DNA of 64,000 nucleotides from Aridibaculum aurantiacum. Its GTDB lineage: Bacteria > Bacteroidota > Bacteroidia > Chitinophagales > Chitinophagaceae. A program made the position numbers and the translations under genes. Every line of letters begins with the position of its first letter. Within the stretch, counting starts at the first letter, position 1. The stretch spans positions 1,018,379 through 1,082,378 of the forward strand of contig NZ_JAFEWC010000003.1 of the NCBI RefSeq assembly GCF_017355875.1. The letters run 5' to 3'. Positions 37,668-46,918 of the stretch are shown here, in pieces. The notes beneath the pieces are model-generated. The model searched no databases. It saw nothing but the letters and a program-made list of their open reading frames with translations, and was not told the DNA's origin.

Positions 37668-40523
37668 CTATTTACCAACCACTACTACCTCACCAAAGCC
37701 AAGATCTTTCAACCGTGGTAGTTGTGTTTTTGCATCACCCACTACCAGCCATATCATCTTGTTTGGATCAAGGTATTTCTGCGCAAGTTTTTTTACCTGG
37801 TCTACCGTCATGTTCTCTACTACCTGTTCGCGCTCTTTTACGTAATCGTACTTCCATCCGTACTTACTGATGTTCCCGAGCATGTTCAGTTTTGCATTTG
37901 CCGTTTCAAAAGCGCGTGCATTACTTTTTATCAAAAAGCTCTTGGTTGTCTCCAGGTCTTTTTCTGTGAATGTATTACCGTACTCCTGTAGTATTTCCTT
38001 TACCAGTTGCGCTGACTCTAATGTAACGTTTGTACGTACACTGCTGGCAATGGTAAAAGGTCCCGGTGTCGCCGTTCCGGAAAAGCCTGAATTGATACCA
38101 TAGGTATAACCTTTCCCTTCACGCAATTGCTGTGTAAGGCGCGATGCAAAGCCACCACCGCCAAGTATATAGTTCATGATGGAAGCGGGATAATAATCAG
38201 GGTGTGTAGCAGCAAGAGCTGGATAACCAAAACGGATCACAGACTGTTTTGCATCGGGTACATCATAAAAATATACAACAGACTTTGCTGGTGGCTGCGG
38301 TGCCGGGTATGCAGGAATTTCTACCCGGTTGTTTTTCCACCTTGTGGCTAAACCTGTGATTGCTTTTACTGCATGGTTTTTATTAACCGCACCTACTATG
38401 TGCATACGTGCTACTGAAGGAGAGATGCTTTTGTTGTAATACGCTTTCAGATCATCAATAGTGAGTACGTTGACAGACTCGATAGTACCTAGCAGGTTGC
38501 GCGACCTGATGTTGTTTCTGCCATAAATAAGCAGGTTGTACTGGTTTTGCGCAATGGCTGTAGGATTAGCTTCCTGCTGGCGTAGCTGGCTAACAACATT
38601 CTGTTTTTGCAGTTCAAATTCTTTAGCATCCCACCGCGGCTCAAGCAGTATTTCTTCTACCAATTTTAGCGTAGCAGGATAATTGCGCGCCAGCGTATTT
38701 ACCCTTACCGTCACATCTTCAGTGCCGGCAGTTACATTGATGGTAGCACCCAATTGCTTAATGGCTTCTTCCAATTGTTGTGGTGTTTTTGTCCTGGTGC
38801 CCTGGGTAAGCATACGTGCTACCATATTGGCTACACCAGGTTTTGCAGTGTCCTCCATCAACTGCCCCCCGTCTATAACCAGTTCAACCTGTACCAGCGG
38901 TACCTCGTTGTTCTGTATGCCATACACCCTGGTGCCATTGGGTAATATTTGGTTCCAAATAGCAGGGATCTTTATTTCTGGCTTAGGACCATAAGGAGGT
39001 TCCTTGCTGCGGTCGAAAGAAGACGGAGTACGCTGGTAGGTAGCAACAATATTAGGATCTACCTTGTCCTCCGCTCCCTGTACTATCTGTTCTTCAACCA
39101 CATCTGCTTTTATAGAATGCTCCAGTGCCAGGTCCAGCCTGCCTTTTGGTACAAAGCTGGTGGCTACGTATGGCTTGTTGCGAATGTATTTGTTGTATAC
39201 ACGTACCACATCTGCCGTGGTGACGGCCAGCGTATTTTGTATGTCTTTAGAAATAAAGCCAGGATTGCCTGTGAAAATATTGTACTGCGCCAACTGGAAG
39301 CCTTTACCTTGTACACTGGAAAGTGAATTATAAAATTGCGTTTCCAGCCCAGCCTTTATCCTATCAAGATCTTTTTGTGAGATACCTTCTTTTTCAAACC
39401 GGGCAAATGTTTCAAAAATTGCTTTAGAAACATCGTCGAGGTCTTTGCCTGCAAAGGCACGTACCCGAAGCTGTAGCTGGCCAGCCAGTTCAGAAGTATA
39501 GTTAGACATACTTACCTGCGGAGCCAGTTGCTTGTCTTCCACCAGCACCTGGTACAACGGCGCTGTTTTTCCATCAGAAAGATATTCAGACAGAACTTCC
39601 AGGGCATAAGAATCAGGATGATATTGCTCCACTGATACCCATGCCATATTTAGTTCAGGCAGGCGCGCAAAGTTATCTTCATGGTATAGGCGTTTGATTT
39701 CTTTTACTACACCCGGCCGCTTTTGCAACGGCTGTACGGGTTCGCCTTTCTTTATTTCATTAAAATACTTTTCCACCCATTTTCTTGCCTGCGCTTTATC
39801 AAAATCGCCTGCTACTACCAGTGTTACATTATTGGGTACATACCACCTGTTGAAGAATTCTTTTACATCGGCCAGCGTAGCATTTTGCAGGTCTTCCAAA
39901 GAGCCGATTACCTGCCAGTTGTACGGGTGGTCGGCAGGGTACAGGTGCTTGTCAATCACATAACGTGTATGACCATAAGGCTGGTTGTCTACACCTTGGC
40001 GTTTCTCATTTTTTACTACCTGCTTTTCCTTCGCCAATACAGGTTCGGTAACGGTATTGATGAACCAGCCAAGTTTATCGGCTTCGGCCCATATCATTTT
40101 CTCCAGTGCATCTTTAGGCACCGTTTGATAATAGTTGGTGCGGTCCCTGCTGGTAGAGCCATTGGCGCCTGCACCACCTATGCGTGCACTCATAGCATCC
40201 AACCCACCCTTGCCCAGGTTCTCAGACTCCAGGAACAACAAATGCTCGAACAGGTGAGCAAAGCCGGTACGGCCTTCTTTTTCGCGTGCAGAACCAACAT
40301 GCGCAGTAAGCGCTACCGACACCACAGGATCAGATCGGTCTATATGAAAGATCACCTCCAGTCCATTAGCCAGCTTGAACTTCTCGTAATCAATTTTGAA
40401 GCTGGATGTTGGTGCAGGTTTAGCGGATGTCTTCTTTGCGCCTTTAGCTGTTGTCTTTTGCGCTACAGCAGCAGATGATAAGCATGTAAATAAGATGATG
40501 GTTAAATAGAAGGCCTTGCCCAT
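37668..40523 (-). CDS. Secreted M16-family zinc peptidase (two-unit pitrilysin type)
   Basis: From the ATG at 40523 the protein is 951 aa with a Sec signal (GKAFYLTIILFTCLSSAAVAQ). The first M16 unit has the inverted zinc motif HLFEH (residues 90-94) with the preceding GRTGFA. The second unit from about residue 540 (VIDGGQLMED..GVANMVARML) lacks the motif, as is normal for the non-catalytic half. This is the double-domain form found in Bacteroidota and myxobacteria. It degrades peptides in the periplasm. An upstream ATG at 40559 is disfavoured. Confidence 0.95.
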   Translation of the reverse strand: MGKAFYLTIILFTCLSSAAVAQKTTAKGAKKTSAKPAPTSSFKIDYEKFKLANGLEVIFHIDRSDPVVSVALTAHVGSAREKEGRTGFAHLFEHLLFLESENLGKGGLDAMSARIGGAGANGSTSRDRTNYYQTVPKDALEKMIWAEADKLGWFINTVTEPVLAKEKQVVKNEKRQGVDNQPYGHTRYVIDKHLYPADHPYNWQVIGSLEDLQNATLADVKEFFNRWYVPNNVTLVVAGDFDKAQARKWVEKYFNEIKKGEPVQPLQKRPGVVKEIKRLYHEDNFARLPELNMAWVSVEQYHPDSYALEVLSEYLSDGKTAPLYQVLVEDKQLAPQVSMSNYTSELAGQLQLRVRAFAGKDLDDVSKAIFETFARFEKEGISQKDLDRIKAGLETQFYNSLSSVQGKGFQLAQYNIFTGNPGFISKDIQNTLAVTTADVVRVYNKYIRNKPYVATSFVPKGRLDLALEHSIKADVVEEQIVQGAEDKVDPNIVATYQRTPSSFDRSKEPPYGPKPEIKIPAIWNQILPNGTRVYGIQNNEVPLVQVELVIDGGQLMEDTAKPGVANMVARMLTQGTRTKTPQQLEEAIKQLGATINVTAGTEDVTVRVNTLARNYPATLKLVEEILLEPRWDAKEFELQKQNVVSQLRQQEANPTAIAQNQYNLLIYGRNNIRSRNLLGTIESVNVLTIDDLKAYYNKSISPSVARMHIVGAVNKNHAVKAITGLATRWKNNRVEIPAYPAPQPPAKSVVYFYDVPDAKQSVIRFGYPALAATHPDYYPASIMNYILGGGGFASRLTQQLREGKGYTYGINSGFSGTATPGPFTIASSVRTNVTLESAQLVKEILQEYGNTFTEKDLETTKSFLIKSNARAFETANAKLNMLGNISKYGWKYDYVKEREQVVENMTVDQVKKLAQKYLDPNKMIWLVVGDAKTQLPRLKDLGFGEVVVVGK

Positions 40524-40655
40524 GTGTACGTAGTGTTTGGGCTTAAAAGTACGACACATTGTGCTGCGAAGGGTACTGTAAACAGAGGGTTCAGGAACTT
40601 AGAGGATGCAGTTCCATGCATACAAAAGGCATTGTTGGTTCATGCATCCCCAAAA

Positions 40656-41240
40656 TCAGGATTCAAGAACTATATGGCTTTTCATATTTGGATATACCTG
40701 GTAAGCAATTTTTGTTATTCCGACGGTTAGTGAAGATGGGTATTTGCTAGCTGTGTCTCCAGGTACCAGCAGGTCAGAAACATTTAAATGCAGGGCTTTT
40801 GTATAATCTTCTGTGACAAGTATATACCCTGCTGCAGGATTTCCAGTTTTAAGCAGTCGATGTGCTTCAATGATGGCTTCTCCATAAAGTTTATTAAAGC
40901 CGTGAATGCTGTACAAGATGATATCTCCATAGTGTACAATGGTCTTTAGCGAAAGCTTCACCTGTAAGTTGAACTTCGTTTTAAATGCCGCATACCGGTA
41001 ATTGAAAGCTGCCTGCATTTGTTTGAAGGCTATAAATAGTTCGGCGAGAGGAATGGGCTCTCCAATTTTATAGAATAAAATAGCATCACCTTCAATCTCC
41101 GACACCTCCATTTTAAGTGTATTATGTTCCATTATTTCTTGTAGCAGCGTTTGTGTGATGAGCATTCCCGTATTGATATTTATACTGCTAACAAAATTTG
41201 TAAATCCCGTGATATCGGGAATGAATATTATTCCTTTCAT
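40656..41240 (-). CDS. DUF2652 (adenylate-cyclase-like fold) protein
   Basis: The sequence IFIPDITGFTNFVSS, EIEGDAILFYKIGEP and LSLKTIVHYGDIILYSIHGFNKLYGEAIIEAHRLLK is the DUF2652 pattern, a relative of class III nucleotidyl cyclase domains. The pattern keeps the metal-binding Asp of the first strand and the Glu-Gly-Asp segment. Purine-recognition residues are uncertain, so activity cannot be assumed. Predicted cytoplasmic. The start is set at 41240 because the upstream codons to 41279 encode a poor N-terminus. Confidence 0.88.
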   Translation of the reverse strand: MKGIIFIPDITGFTNFVSSININTGMLITQTLLQEIMEHNTLKMEVSEIEGDAILFYKIGEPIPLAELFIAFKQMQAAFNYRYAAFKTKFNLQVKLSLKTIVHYGDIILYSIHGFNKLYGEAIIEAHRLLKTGNPAAGYILVTEDYTKALHLNVSDLLVPGDTASKYPSSLTVGITKIAYQVYPNMKSHIVLES

Positions 41241-41476
41241 TTTAATATTATTTTGATGGTTGCAATACCTTTTTTGCAAGAACTATCCATGTTCGAAACC
41301 TTTTTGATAAAAGGATAAATTGGCTCCTGTGTCCAATCGGATGAAACAATTCTACATGGCAGTTGAATATTAGAGCCAATGCGGTAGCAATGACCTCATA
41401 AAGAGCTAGTTTCATGACATTGGCTTTGAGAATGGATTATTTAAACCTTAAGAGAAAGCTGGTCTTTAGGCGGCGC

Positions 41477-41917
41477 CTACGGCATGTCTTTTTGGATATA
41501 CCCTGTGGCAACTATGCTATAGTTGTTTTTAATCTTCTTGCCTCTTTCGTCAGATGCTTTGCTCTCCCTGAGCCAGTTGATGGATGCCGTTTCTGGATCG
41601 ACAGTTGTAATTGTATACTGATCCGTTCGTACATGGCCGTCTTTCCTTCTTATTCCCGACAAAGTAGTGGCCGCTGTTTCGGTGAAACATTTCAAATGTT
41701 TTGATTTGAACCAATTTTTACTGCCGAAGTCGTTGGTTAAGCTCACAAGCTTGTTGCCGTTAAAAGAAAGATTAATCCGATAGGCAGTGCTATCACCATC
41801 TGTAAATAAGATGCCCCGCCAATTGCCATTCAGATTGTTCTGCTGAGCGTGCAAGCACATCAGTGACAACAATCCAAAAAATAACAGCAATGATTTTCTG
41901 TATATACGCCTGTACAT
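41477..41917 (-). CDS. Secreted hypothetical protein, lipocalin-like
   Basis: Signal-like start from the ATG at 41917 (YRKSLLLFFGLLSLMCLHAQ), then about 120 residues of beta-rich sequence (LNGNWRGILFTDGDSTAYRINLSFNGNKLVSLTND). This resembles a small lipocalin/YceI-like barrel that is often found in Bacteroidota. No named family can be assigned. It is monocistronic. Confidence 0.7.
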   Translation of the reverse strand: MYRRIYRKSLLLFFGLLSLMCLHAQQNNLNGNWRGILFTDGDSTAYRINLSFNGNKLVSLTNDFGSKNWFKSKHLKCFTETAATTLSGIRRKDGHVRTDQYTITTVDPETASINWLRESKASDERGKKIKNNYSIVATGYIQKDMP

Positions 41918-42186
41918 GAAGTAGATGCAGGTGTAAACATGATACTTGTTAATCTGTCTCATAATGATTGGTTTTATGAAACAAATCTTCTAAAACAGGA
42001 GAGGGGGAAACAACAGTAGATTAACTACGTTTTATAGGGTGTATTTACCTTTCATGACCGTGAAATGAACAAGATAAACGGTATTAGAACCCTGGCAAAA
42101 AGAATTGAATGATAAACAGGAGCTAACACAATGCCTGACTTTTAACTGTTTGTGTATTGTATTCATCCAGGTTTCATAACCACTGG

Positions 42187-42843
42187 TTACGTTATTTGAA
42201 TGATGCCTTGTTTTATTGCAAACAATACCAATCCAACCCTGCTTTTTAGTTTAAGTTTCTCGAAAAGTTGGTCGCGGTAGCCATCTATTGTGCGCGGGCT
42301 GAGATGCATCTGTAGTGCTATCTCTTTATAAGTCATTTCTGTAGCAGCATATTTCAAAAACTCTATTTCTTTTTCATTCAGATTTAGTACCTGTTTAGTG
42401 GTACTGTCATCTTTGTCCATTTCTCTAATAGAATGAATGACTTTCCCGGTTACCTTTTCCGAATAGTGAAAGCCATTTGTAAGAACAGCGTTGATAGCCT
42501 TACCAAGTTCCTGTGGGCTACAGTCTTTTAAAATATATCCTTTCGCCCCGTTCCTGATCATCCTGATGATTGCATTCTCGTCGTCGTACATGCTTAGTGC
42601 AAGTACATTCACTAAAGGATAGTTCTTACTAAGCCACGTGGTGGTTTCGTAGCCATCCATTACAGGCATATTTATGTCCATTAACACAAGATCAGGGGCA
42701 TTATGCTTATCTACTTTTTCCGTTAATTCTTTGCCGTTGCTGCATTCATACATGATTTCATAGCCCAGGTTGATAACGAGTGTAGCCAAACCGCATCGCA
42801 ATAGTACATGATCGTCCACTAAAACGATTTTATCCTTATTCAT
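42187..42843 (-). CDS. NarL/FixJ-type (LuxR HTH) response regulator
   Basis: Receiver domain with acid pair Asp10-Asp11, phosphoacceptor Asp56 in LMDINMP, and Lys in ILKD. A LuxR-type HTH closes the protein (LNEKEIEFLKYAATEMTYKEIALQMHLSPRTIDGYRDQLFEKLKLKSR). Such regulators are partnered by HisKA_3 kinases; the one at 46.9-48.9 kb is the only candidate in this window, though it is 4 kb away on the other strand. Confidence 0.96.
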   Translation of the reverse strand: MNKDKIVLVDDHVLLRCGLATLVINLGYEIMYECSNGKELTEKVDKHNAPDLVLMDINMPVMDGYETTTWLSKNYPLVNVLALSMYDDENAIIRMIRNGAKGYILKDCSPQELGKAINAVLTNGFHYSEKVTGKVIHSIREMDKDDSTTKQVLNLNEKEIEFLKYAATEMTYKEIALQMHLSPRTIDGYRDQLFEKLKLKSRVGLVLFAIKQGIIQIT

Positions 42844-43548
42844 AGAACATAAGTTTATAAGTGAATCCGCATTGAGAAATCAGCTCTTCCGGTGTCTTTC
42901 TTACATTACAAGTTCTATCTATTAGCGAAGTAGGTTTTTGATAGGAGGATTATCCGCAATCTTATATTGCTTATCTCAGCCCGAACAACGAAAAAGTTCT
43001 ATTAAGTTCCAGTTTTGGACGATCAGTTTTTGTCACAGTTATGCTTCAATTCCTTCTTATGAAAGTAAAACTTTTATCAGAAAAGTGGAAGTGATAGTTT
43101 TTAAGGCAACGAAATGATATAGTTGCCAAATATCTTAAGCCATTTAGAAGCCAGCATCAAGGTAAAGGCAATGGCAGTTGGTATATATCGCCCATTTAGC
43201 CTGTTTGACAATTTCACGAATGCTATTAGCTTCTGGCCAATGATCAATTTGTAGTTCAAATAACACCTATTTTAGGCGATTTTTTTCTGTTCACAGTGAA
43301 ACCACCGAATATATACCTTCTTTACACTAACCATTGGTTTTGATCATTTTACATGATAAACTACTGGTAGTGCAGGTAAATTACCGCATTGTTTACTGCC
43401 TTCTAAACAGTTTAAACACCTGTTCATTATTGTAATAAACGGTAGAAAGATCAGTCAATGAACGGTTGATATCGCCTCTGCATTCTTCCACCTTTACATC
43501 ATGATCAAGGCGCCGATCACCATTCACTAACTAATTAAAAAATTGAAA
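42844..43548. other. 705-base gene-free region upstream of a secreted protein gene
   Basis: The largest unexplained spacer in the first 58 kb. It lies between divergently read genes (response regulator on the left, secreted PepSY-like protein on the right). I find only very short frames and no strong hairpin or tandem repeat. It may hold regulatory sites for either gene or a small RNA, but nothing specific can be supported. Confidence 0.35.
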
Positions 43549-44088
43549 ATGAAAAAGTTTAAAATTTTAGCCATCACAGCTATCGTGTTGGGTTCTATTT
43601 CTTCTGCAGATGCTCAATTTTTAGCAAAGGCCGCATTACCAACCGAGGAGAGTGTTTCAACTAGTAAAACCACAGCTAGTGCTGCCCGGTATAGCAAAGC
43701 ATCAATGATGACTACGAAAGCTGGTCAAAAGGCAGTTAAAAAATTTACCTCCCACTTTAGGGACGGCGATGACGTAACGTGGGTTCAGGATAAAGATGTC
43801 ATCACCGCATACTTTGACCGCGATAATGTGAAGACAACCGTGGTATATACAAAGAAAGGTCGTTGGCTTCGCGATATGTTATCTTACACTGAGGATAAAA
43901 TGCCTAAGCACCTACAAAAGTCGATAAAGAGAAGTGGATATGGCAATTACAAGATTAACTTGGTACAGGAAATTCATGAAAATGCTGACGTTTTTTATGT
44001 ACTTCACCTGGAAGATGAAAAAACAGTCAAAAAAGTTATAGCGTATAACGGCGAACTGACTCTTTACGAAGGCTTTGATAAACAATGA
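43549..44088 (+). CDS. Secreted PepSY-like / BLIP-like protein
   Basis: Signal peptide from the ATG at 43549 (MKKFKILAITAIVLGSISSADAQ), then a Ser/Thr-rich linker. A C-terminal repeated beta-alpha region (FTSHFRDGDDVTWVQDKDVITAYFDRDNVKTTVVYTKKGRWLRDMLSY, followed by a second similar half) recalls the PepSY-like family common in Bacteroidota. Function unknown. The earlier TTG at 43543 is not needed. A strong terminator follows. Confidence 0.82.
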   Translation: MKKFKILAITAIVLGSISSADAQFLAKAALPTEESVSTSKTTASAARYSKASMMTTKAGQKAVKKFTSHFRDGDDVTWVQDKDVITAYFDRDNVKTTVVYTKKGRWLRDMLSYTEDKMPKHLQKSIKRSGYGNYKINLVQEIHENADVFYVLHLEDEKTVKKVIAYNGELTLYEGFDKQ

Positions 44089-44112
44089 TAATCAAATAGG
44101 CTATTTGAAGGT

Positions 44113-44143
44113 AGAGGTTGAAGAAGTTCAGCCTCTTTTTTTT
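44113..44143 (+). terminator. Intrinsic terminator of the PepSY-like gene
   Basis: AGAGGTTGAA and TTCAGCCTCT form a 10-bp stem (one G-U pair) with a four-base loop, followed by eight T residues. Confidence 0.9.
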
Positions 44144-44436
44144 ATAGTAGCACCCATTTTGTATGCCGTTTTGGAAGATGTACTTTAGGGTTGATTCATT
44201 TAAATCTGCAGGGAGTTCATAAAGTTGCAAGCTTATGCCCTGATCTTCATCTTATACTACTAAGATTGCTAATTGTTTTTGATTACATAGATCATGAATT
44301 TTTAGCAGGAGAGCATTATGCTTCCTGAGTCGTGAGCCTGCGCTGAAGTATCATTGCAAAAATGATTTTTCAGCTGTAGATTAGATGGCAAAAGGTCTAC
44401 CCGTTACTGCTTTGTCAATAAAACAAGCATCATAAT
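44144..44436. other. Spacer between the PepSY-like and MBL-fold genes
   Basis: About 290 bases without a convincing gene. A minus-strand frame of 64 codons crosses the terminator and the preceding gene; I treat it as a shadow. No repeat or RNA is evident. Confidence 0.35.
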
Positions 44437-45513
44437 ATGCTAAGGCTAGTTGCAAATATTATTATCACTATTGGGGGATTGTTGATCCTTGCCAGAATCG
44501 TTTCTGTAAGACCTGCGCCTCCAATTTTTTTCAAAAAAAACTGCCGTAACAGGAAATACAATTATCCTAAGGAATGGAAAGGAACACCTATGGACAGGAA
44601 AGGCAGATTTGTAAACCATGAACATCCCTTTTATCAAAACTATGTAGATATACTAAAATGGATGCCAGGGCATCTTTATTATCTGCTGCGTAATTATTTT
44701 CATCGCACTCCTGTAACATTACATCACAACAATGCTTTTTTAGAGAAACAAGATGTAATGATTTGGCTTGGGCATGCATCTTTCTACCTGCATATCGAAG
44801 GGAAGCGGATATTGATTGATCCGCAATTTTATAACTCAAGTGTCTATAAAAGGCATTCCAAAATGCCAATTGATCCGTCTTATTTTACTTCTATTGATTA
44901 TATTTTGATATCTCATGATCATGCAGACCATCTGGATAAGCGATCATTGCAATTGCTTGTAAAACAGAATAAGGGGGTCACTATACTTACCGGTCTTGGA
45001 ATGGATAAAATAATACGTAGGTATACAGGGAACCCGAAATGTGGGATATATTGTGCCGACTGGTTTGAAGTATATCCTTTACCTGCTCATTCTCCGGAAA
45101 TTACTTTTGTACCAACAAGACATTATTGCAAACGTGTGGATACAGGTTACAATACCTCGTTGTGGGGTGGCTTCATAATAAAAGTAAAAGATGATAAAAC
45201 CAGAACGATATATTACGGCGGTGATTCAGGAAAAGGTGATCATTTTTCTATGATGAAGGCATTTGAGCCAAATATCGCCATATTAGGTATAGGGGCATAT
45301 AAGCCTTCATGGTTTATGACTCCAAACCATATGTCACCAAAAGAGGCCATTGAAGCTTGTATTCAAACAGGCGCTGATACACTTTTACCTATGCATTATG
45401 GTACTTTCCATTTAGCTTATGAAGGCCTGGAAGAACCGGTGAAAGCCTTGAAGAAATTACCTTGCCGGGTTACTTTAAATATACCTGTAATAGGTGATGT
45501 TATTCCTCTTTAG
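44437..45513 (+). CDS. NAPE-PLD-like metallo-beta-lactamase-fold hydrolase, membrane-anchored
   Basis: An N-terminal hydrophobic segment anchors a 358-aa MBL-fold protein. The metal motif HDHADH is at 160-165. Further family blocks are WLGHASFYLHIEGKRILIDP, NTSLWGGFIIKV, YYGGDSG, GIGAYKPSWFM, NHMSPKEA and MHYGTFHLAYE. These are the signature blocks of the NAPE-PLD/UlaG branch, whose animal members cleave N-acyl-phosphatidylethanolamine. Activity on a lipid is plausible given the membrane anchor but unproven. Its 3' end overlaps the convergent YiiX-like gene by 14 bases. Confidence 0.9.
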   Translation: MLRLVANIIITIGGLLILARIVSVRPAPPIFFKKNCRNRKYNYPKEWKGTPMDRKGRFVNHEHPFYQNYVDILKWMPGHLYYLLRNYFHRTPVTLHHNNAFLEKQDVMIWLGHASFYLHIEGKRILIDPQFYNSSVYKRHSKMPIDPSYFTSIDYILISHDHADHLDKRSLQLLVKQNKGVTILTGLGMDKIIRRYTGNPKCGIYCADWFEVYPLPAHSPEITFVPTRHYCKRVDTGYNTSLWGGFIIKVKDDKTRTIYYGGDSGKGDHFSMMKAFEPNIAILGIGAYKPSWFMTPNHMSPKEAIEACIQTGADTLLPMHYGTFHLAYEGLEEPVKALKKLPCRVTLNIPVIGDVIPL

Positions 45514-46858
45514 ATCTATTGGATCTATTGATAGCAAAATATACCATCAACGCAATGCTGCACAGCCCTGTTTGCCATAAGAAATTGTCTTTGTGAAATT
45601 TGCTGAACCTCGTAAGGTGAATTGGAATATATTCTTTTAATTCCTCTTTGTCAAGTGTTTTTCCGTGTTGGGTAACGCTAGTATATACCAGGTCGAATGC
45701 ACCAGAGTTTATAAATGCATCAGGAAGTACAACATCGGCTTCAACTTTTAGTGGTCCATATTCTTTAAACCAATGAGCTTTATTTTCCATTACATTATGC
45801 CAGGGGTACAGGCATTTGTAACAGTACCAGATAAACTCCACACAACTCAAGGTATTCACATCCCTAAAGTTGAACAAATAATCATAAGGCCGTTTGTAAT
45901 AGATCTTGAACATGTCGGTAACTACATCTATACAGTCTGAAATGTCATAACATGTTTTACATTGTAAATTCTTAAAAAGCTTTATCTGGCGCTCACCAAT
46001 GCGTGGCGAGGTAGTTTTTTCAATTAGCGGTACCTCATCTTCAATCATTTTTTCAAGTAGAGGCTTGCCACTTTCTGTAGCTTTTTGTTTGCCGTTTCCT
46101 TTAACTTGTTCAAATAATTTCAAAGAAGAGGGTACTCCTTTCACCGACGTGCCTTTGTTCGCCATCAACTCCTCCTTTACCTGTTGCATACCAACACCTT
46201 TTACAGTAAGCATAGAGGGTTTAGTTTCTCCCGGATCATTTTTTATTATTTCTGCACCTAACCGAAGTATGGCTACATCATCGCACCGCATAAAGTCATA
46301 ATAGTTTGCATGATCCACTCCTGTTTTCCCAATAGCATGAACGATAATGGGCAAGCCCCTGCTATTAAAGCCGCTGCAGATTCCTGCATGGGTAAAATAG
46401 CTTGCTTGGGTAAGGAGTAAAGAATCAAGGTAGTTTTCATGGCGTCTCAAGATAATGTCACCCTTTTTCAGGTAATGGATTAAATGTGCGGCCTTTCTTA
46501 CGGAAAATTTGTGCCTTCTTCCAAAAGGGTCGTAATACAGGAAAAGCGGGAACTTCTTATCGTAGCGCATATTCGTTAGTTCCCCGGCTTCCAGTCGGGG
46601 TATCTTTAGGTTAAGTAAGTAGTCTTTAAAGATGACATATACATAGTAAAAGGCAATCATCAGGTACGGGAAGAAATAAATAACCATTGGTACCCACTTC
46701 CATTTCTTAAAATTCCTGCCTCTTCTCTTCATAATAACCAGGGTAATAGCTGCCGGAATGAATACTGAAGCTGCATAAAAAGCAAAAACACCTAACAACT
46801 TCTTGTTTGTATGAGGGTTTATGGCACCATCATGTTCTTTTACTGTTGTTGTTTCCAT
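45500..46858 (-). CDS. YiiX-like permuted-papain-fold membrane protein
   Basis: Two membrane helices (about 21-43 and 57-80) precede a cytoplasmic or periplasmic domain that matches the YiiX/NlpC-P60 permuted papain fold: the entry GDIILRRHENYLDSLLLTQASYFTHAGI with candidate catalytic His157, and the later LSCVEFIWYC with candidate nucleophile Cys339. A charged insert of about 100 residues (205-300) separates them. This fold includes amidases, acyltransferases (LRAT, PLAAT) and peptidases. A third hydrophobic helix lies at the C-terminus. It overlaps the NAPE-PLD-like gene tail to tail. Confidence 0.82.
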   Translation of the reverse strand: METTTVKEHDGAINPHTNKKLLGVFAFYAASVFIPAAITLVIMKRRGRNFKKWKWVPMVIYFFPYLMIAFYYVYVIFKDYLLNLKIPRLEAGELTNMRYDKKFPLFLYYDPFGRRHKFSVRKAAHLIHYLKKGDIILRRHENYLDSLLLTQASYFTHAGICSGFNSRGLPIIVHAIGKTGVDHANYYDFMRCDDVAILRLGAEIIKNDPGETKPSMLTVKGVGMQQVKEELMANKGTSVKGVPSSLKLFEQVKGNGKQKATESGKPLLEKMIEDEVPLIEKTTSPRIGERQIKLFKNLQCKTCYDISDCIDVVTDMFKIYYKRPYDYLFNFRDVNTLSCVEFIWYCYKCLYPWHNVMENKAHWFKEYGPLKVEADVVLPDAFINSGAFDLVYTSVTQHGKTLDKEELKEYIPIHLTRFSKFHKDNFLWQTGLCSIALMVYFAINRSNRSKEE

Positions 46859-46918
46859 ATTGATATTTGCTTTTAAACCTTTAAAGATTTATTTTACTAA
46901 TGCACAACCTCGACTTCT

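Noticed and set aside
39723..40478. 251-codon plus-strand frame
   Set aside because: It is antisense to the M16 peptidase, which has clear motifs and a signal peptide; the frame is Cys/Tyr/Arg-rich and has no domain.
44036..44230. 64-codon minus-strand frame over the PepSY-like gene's end
   Set aside because: It crosses a strong terminator and the coding end of a well-supported gene.
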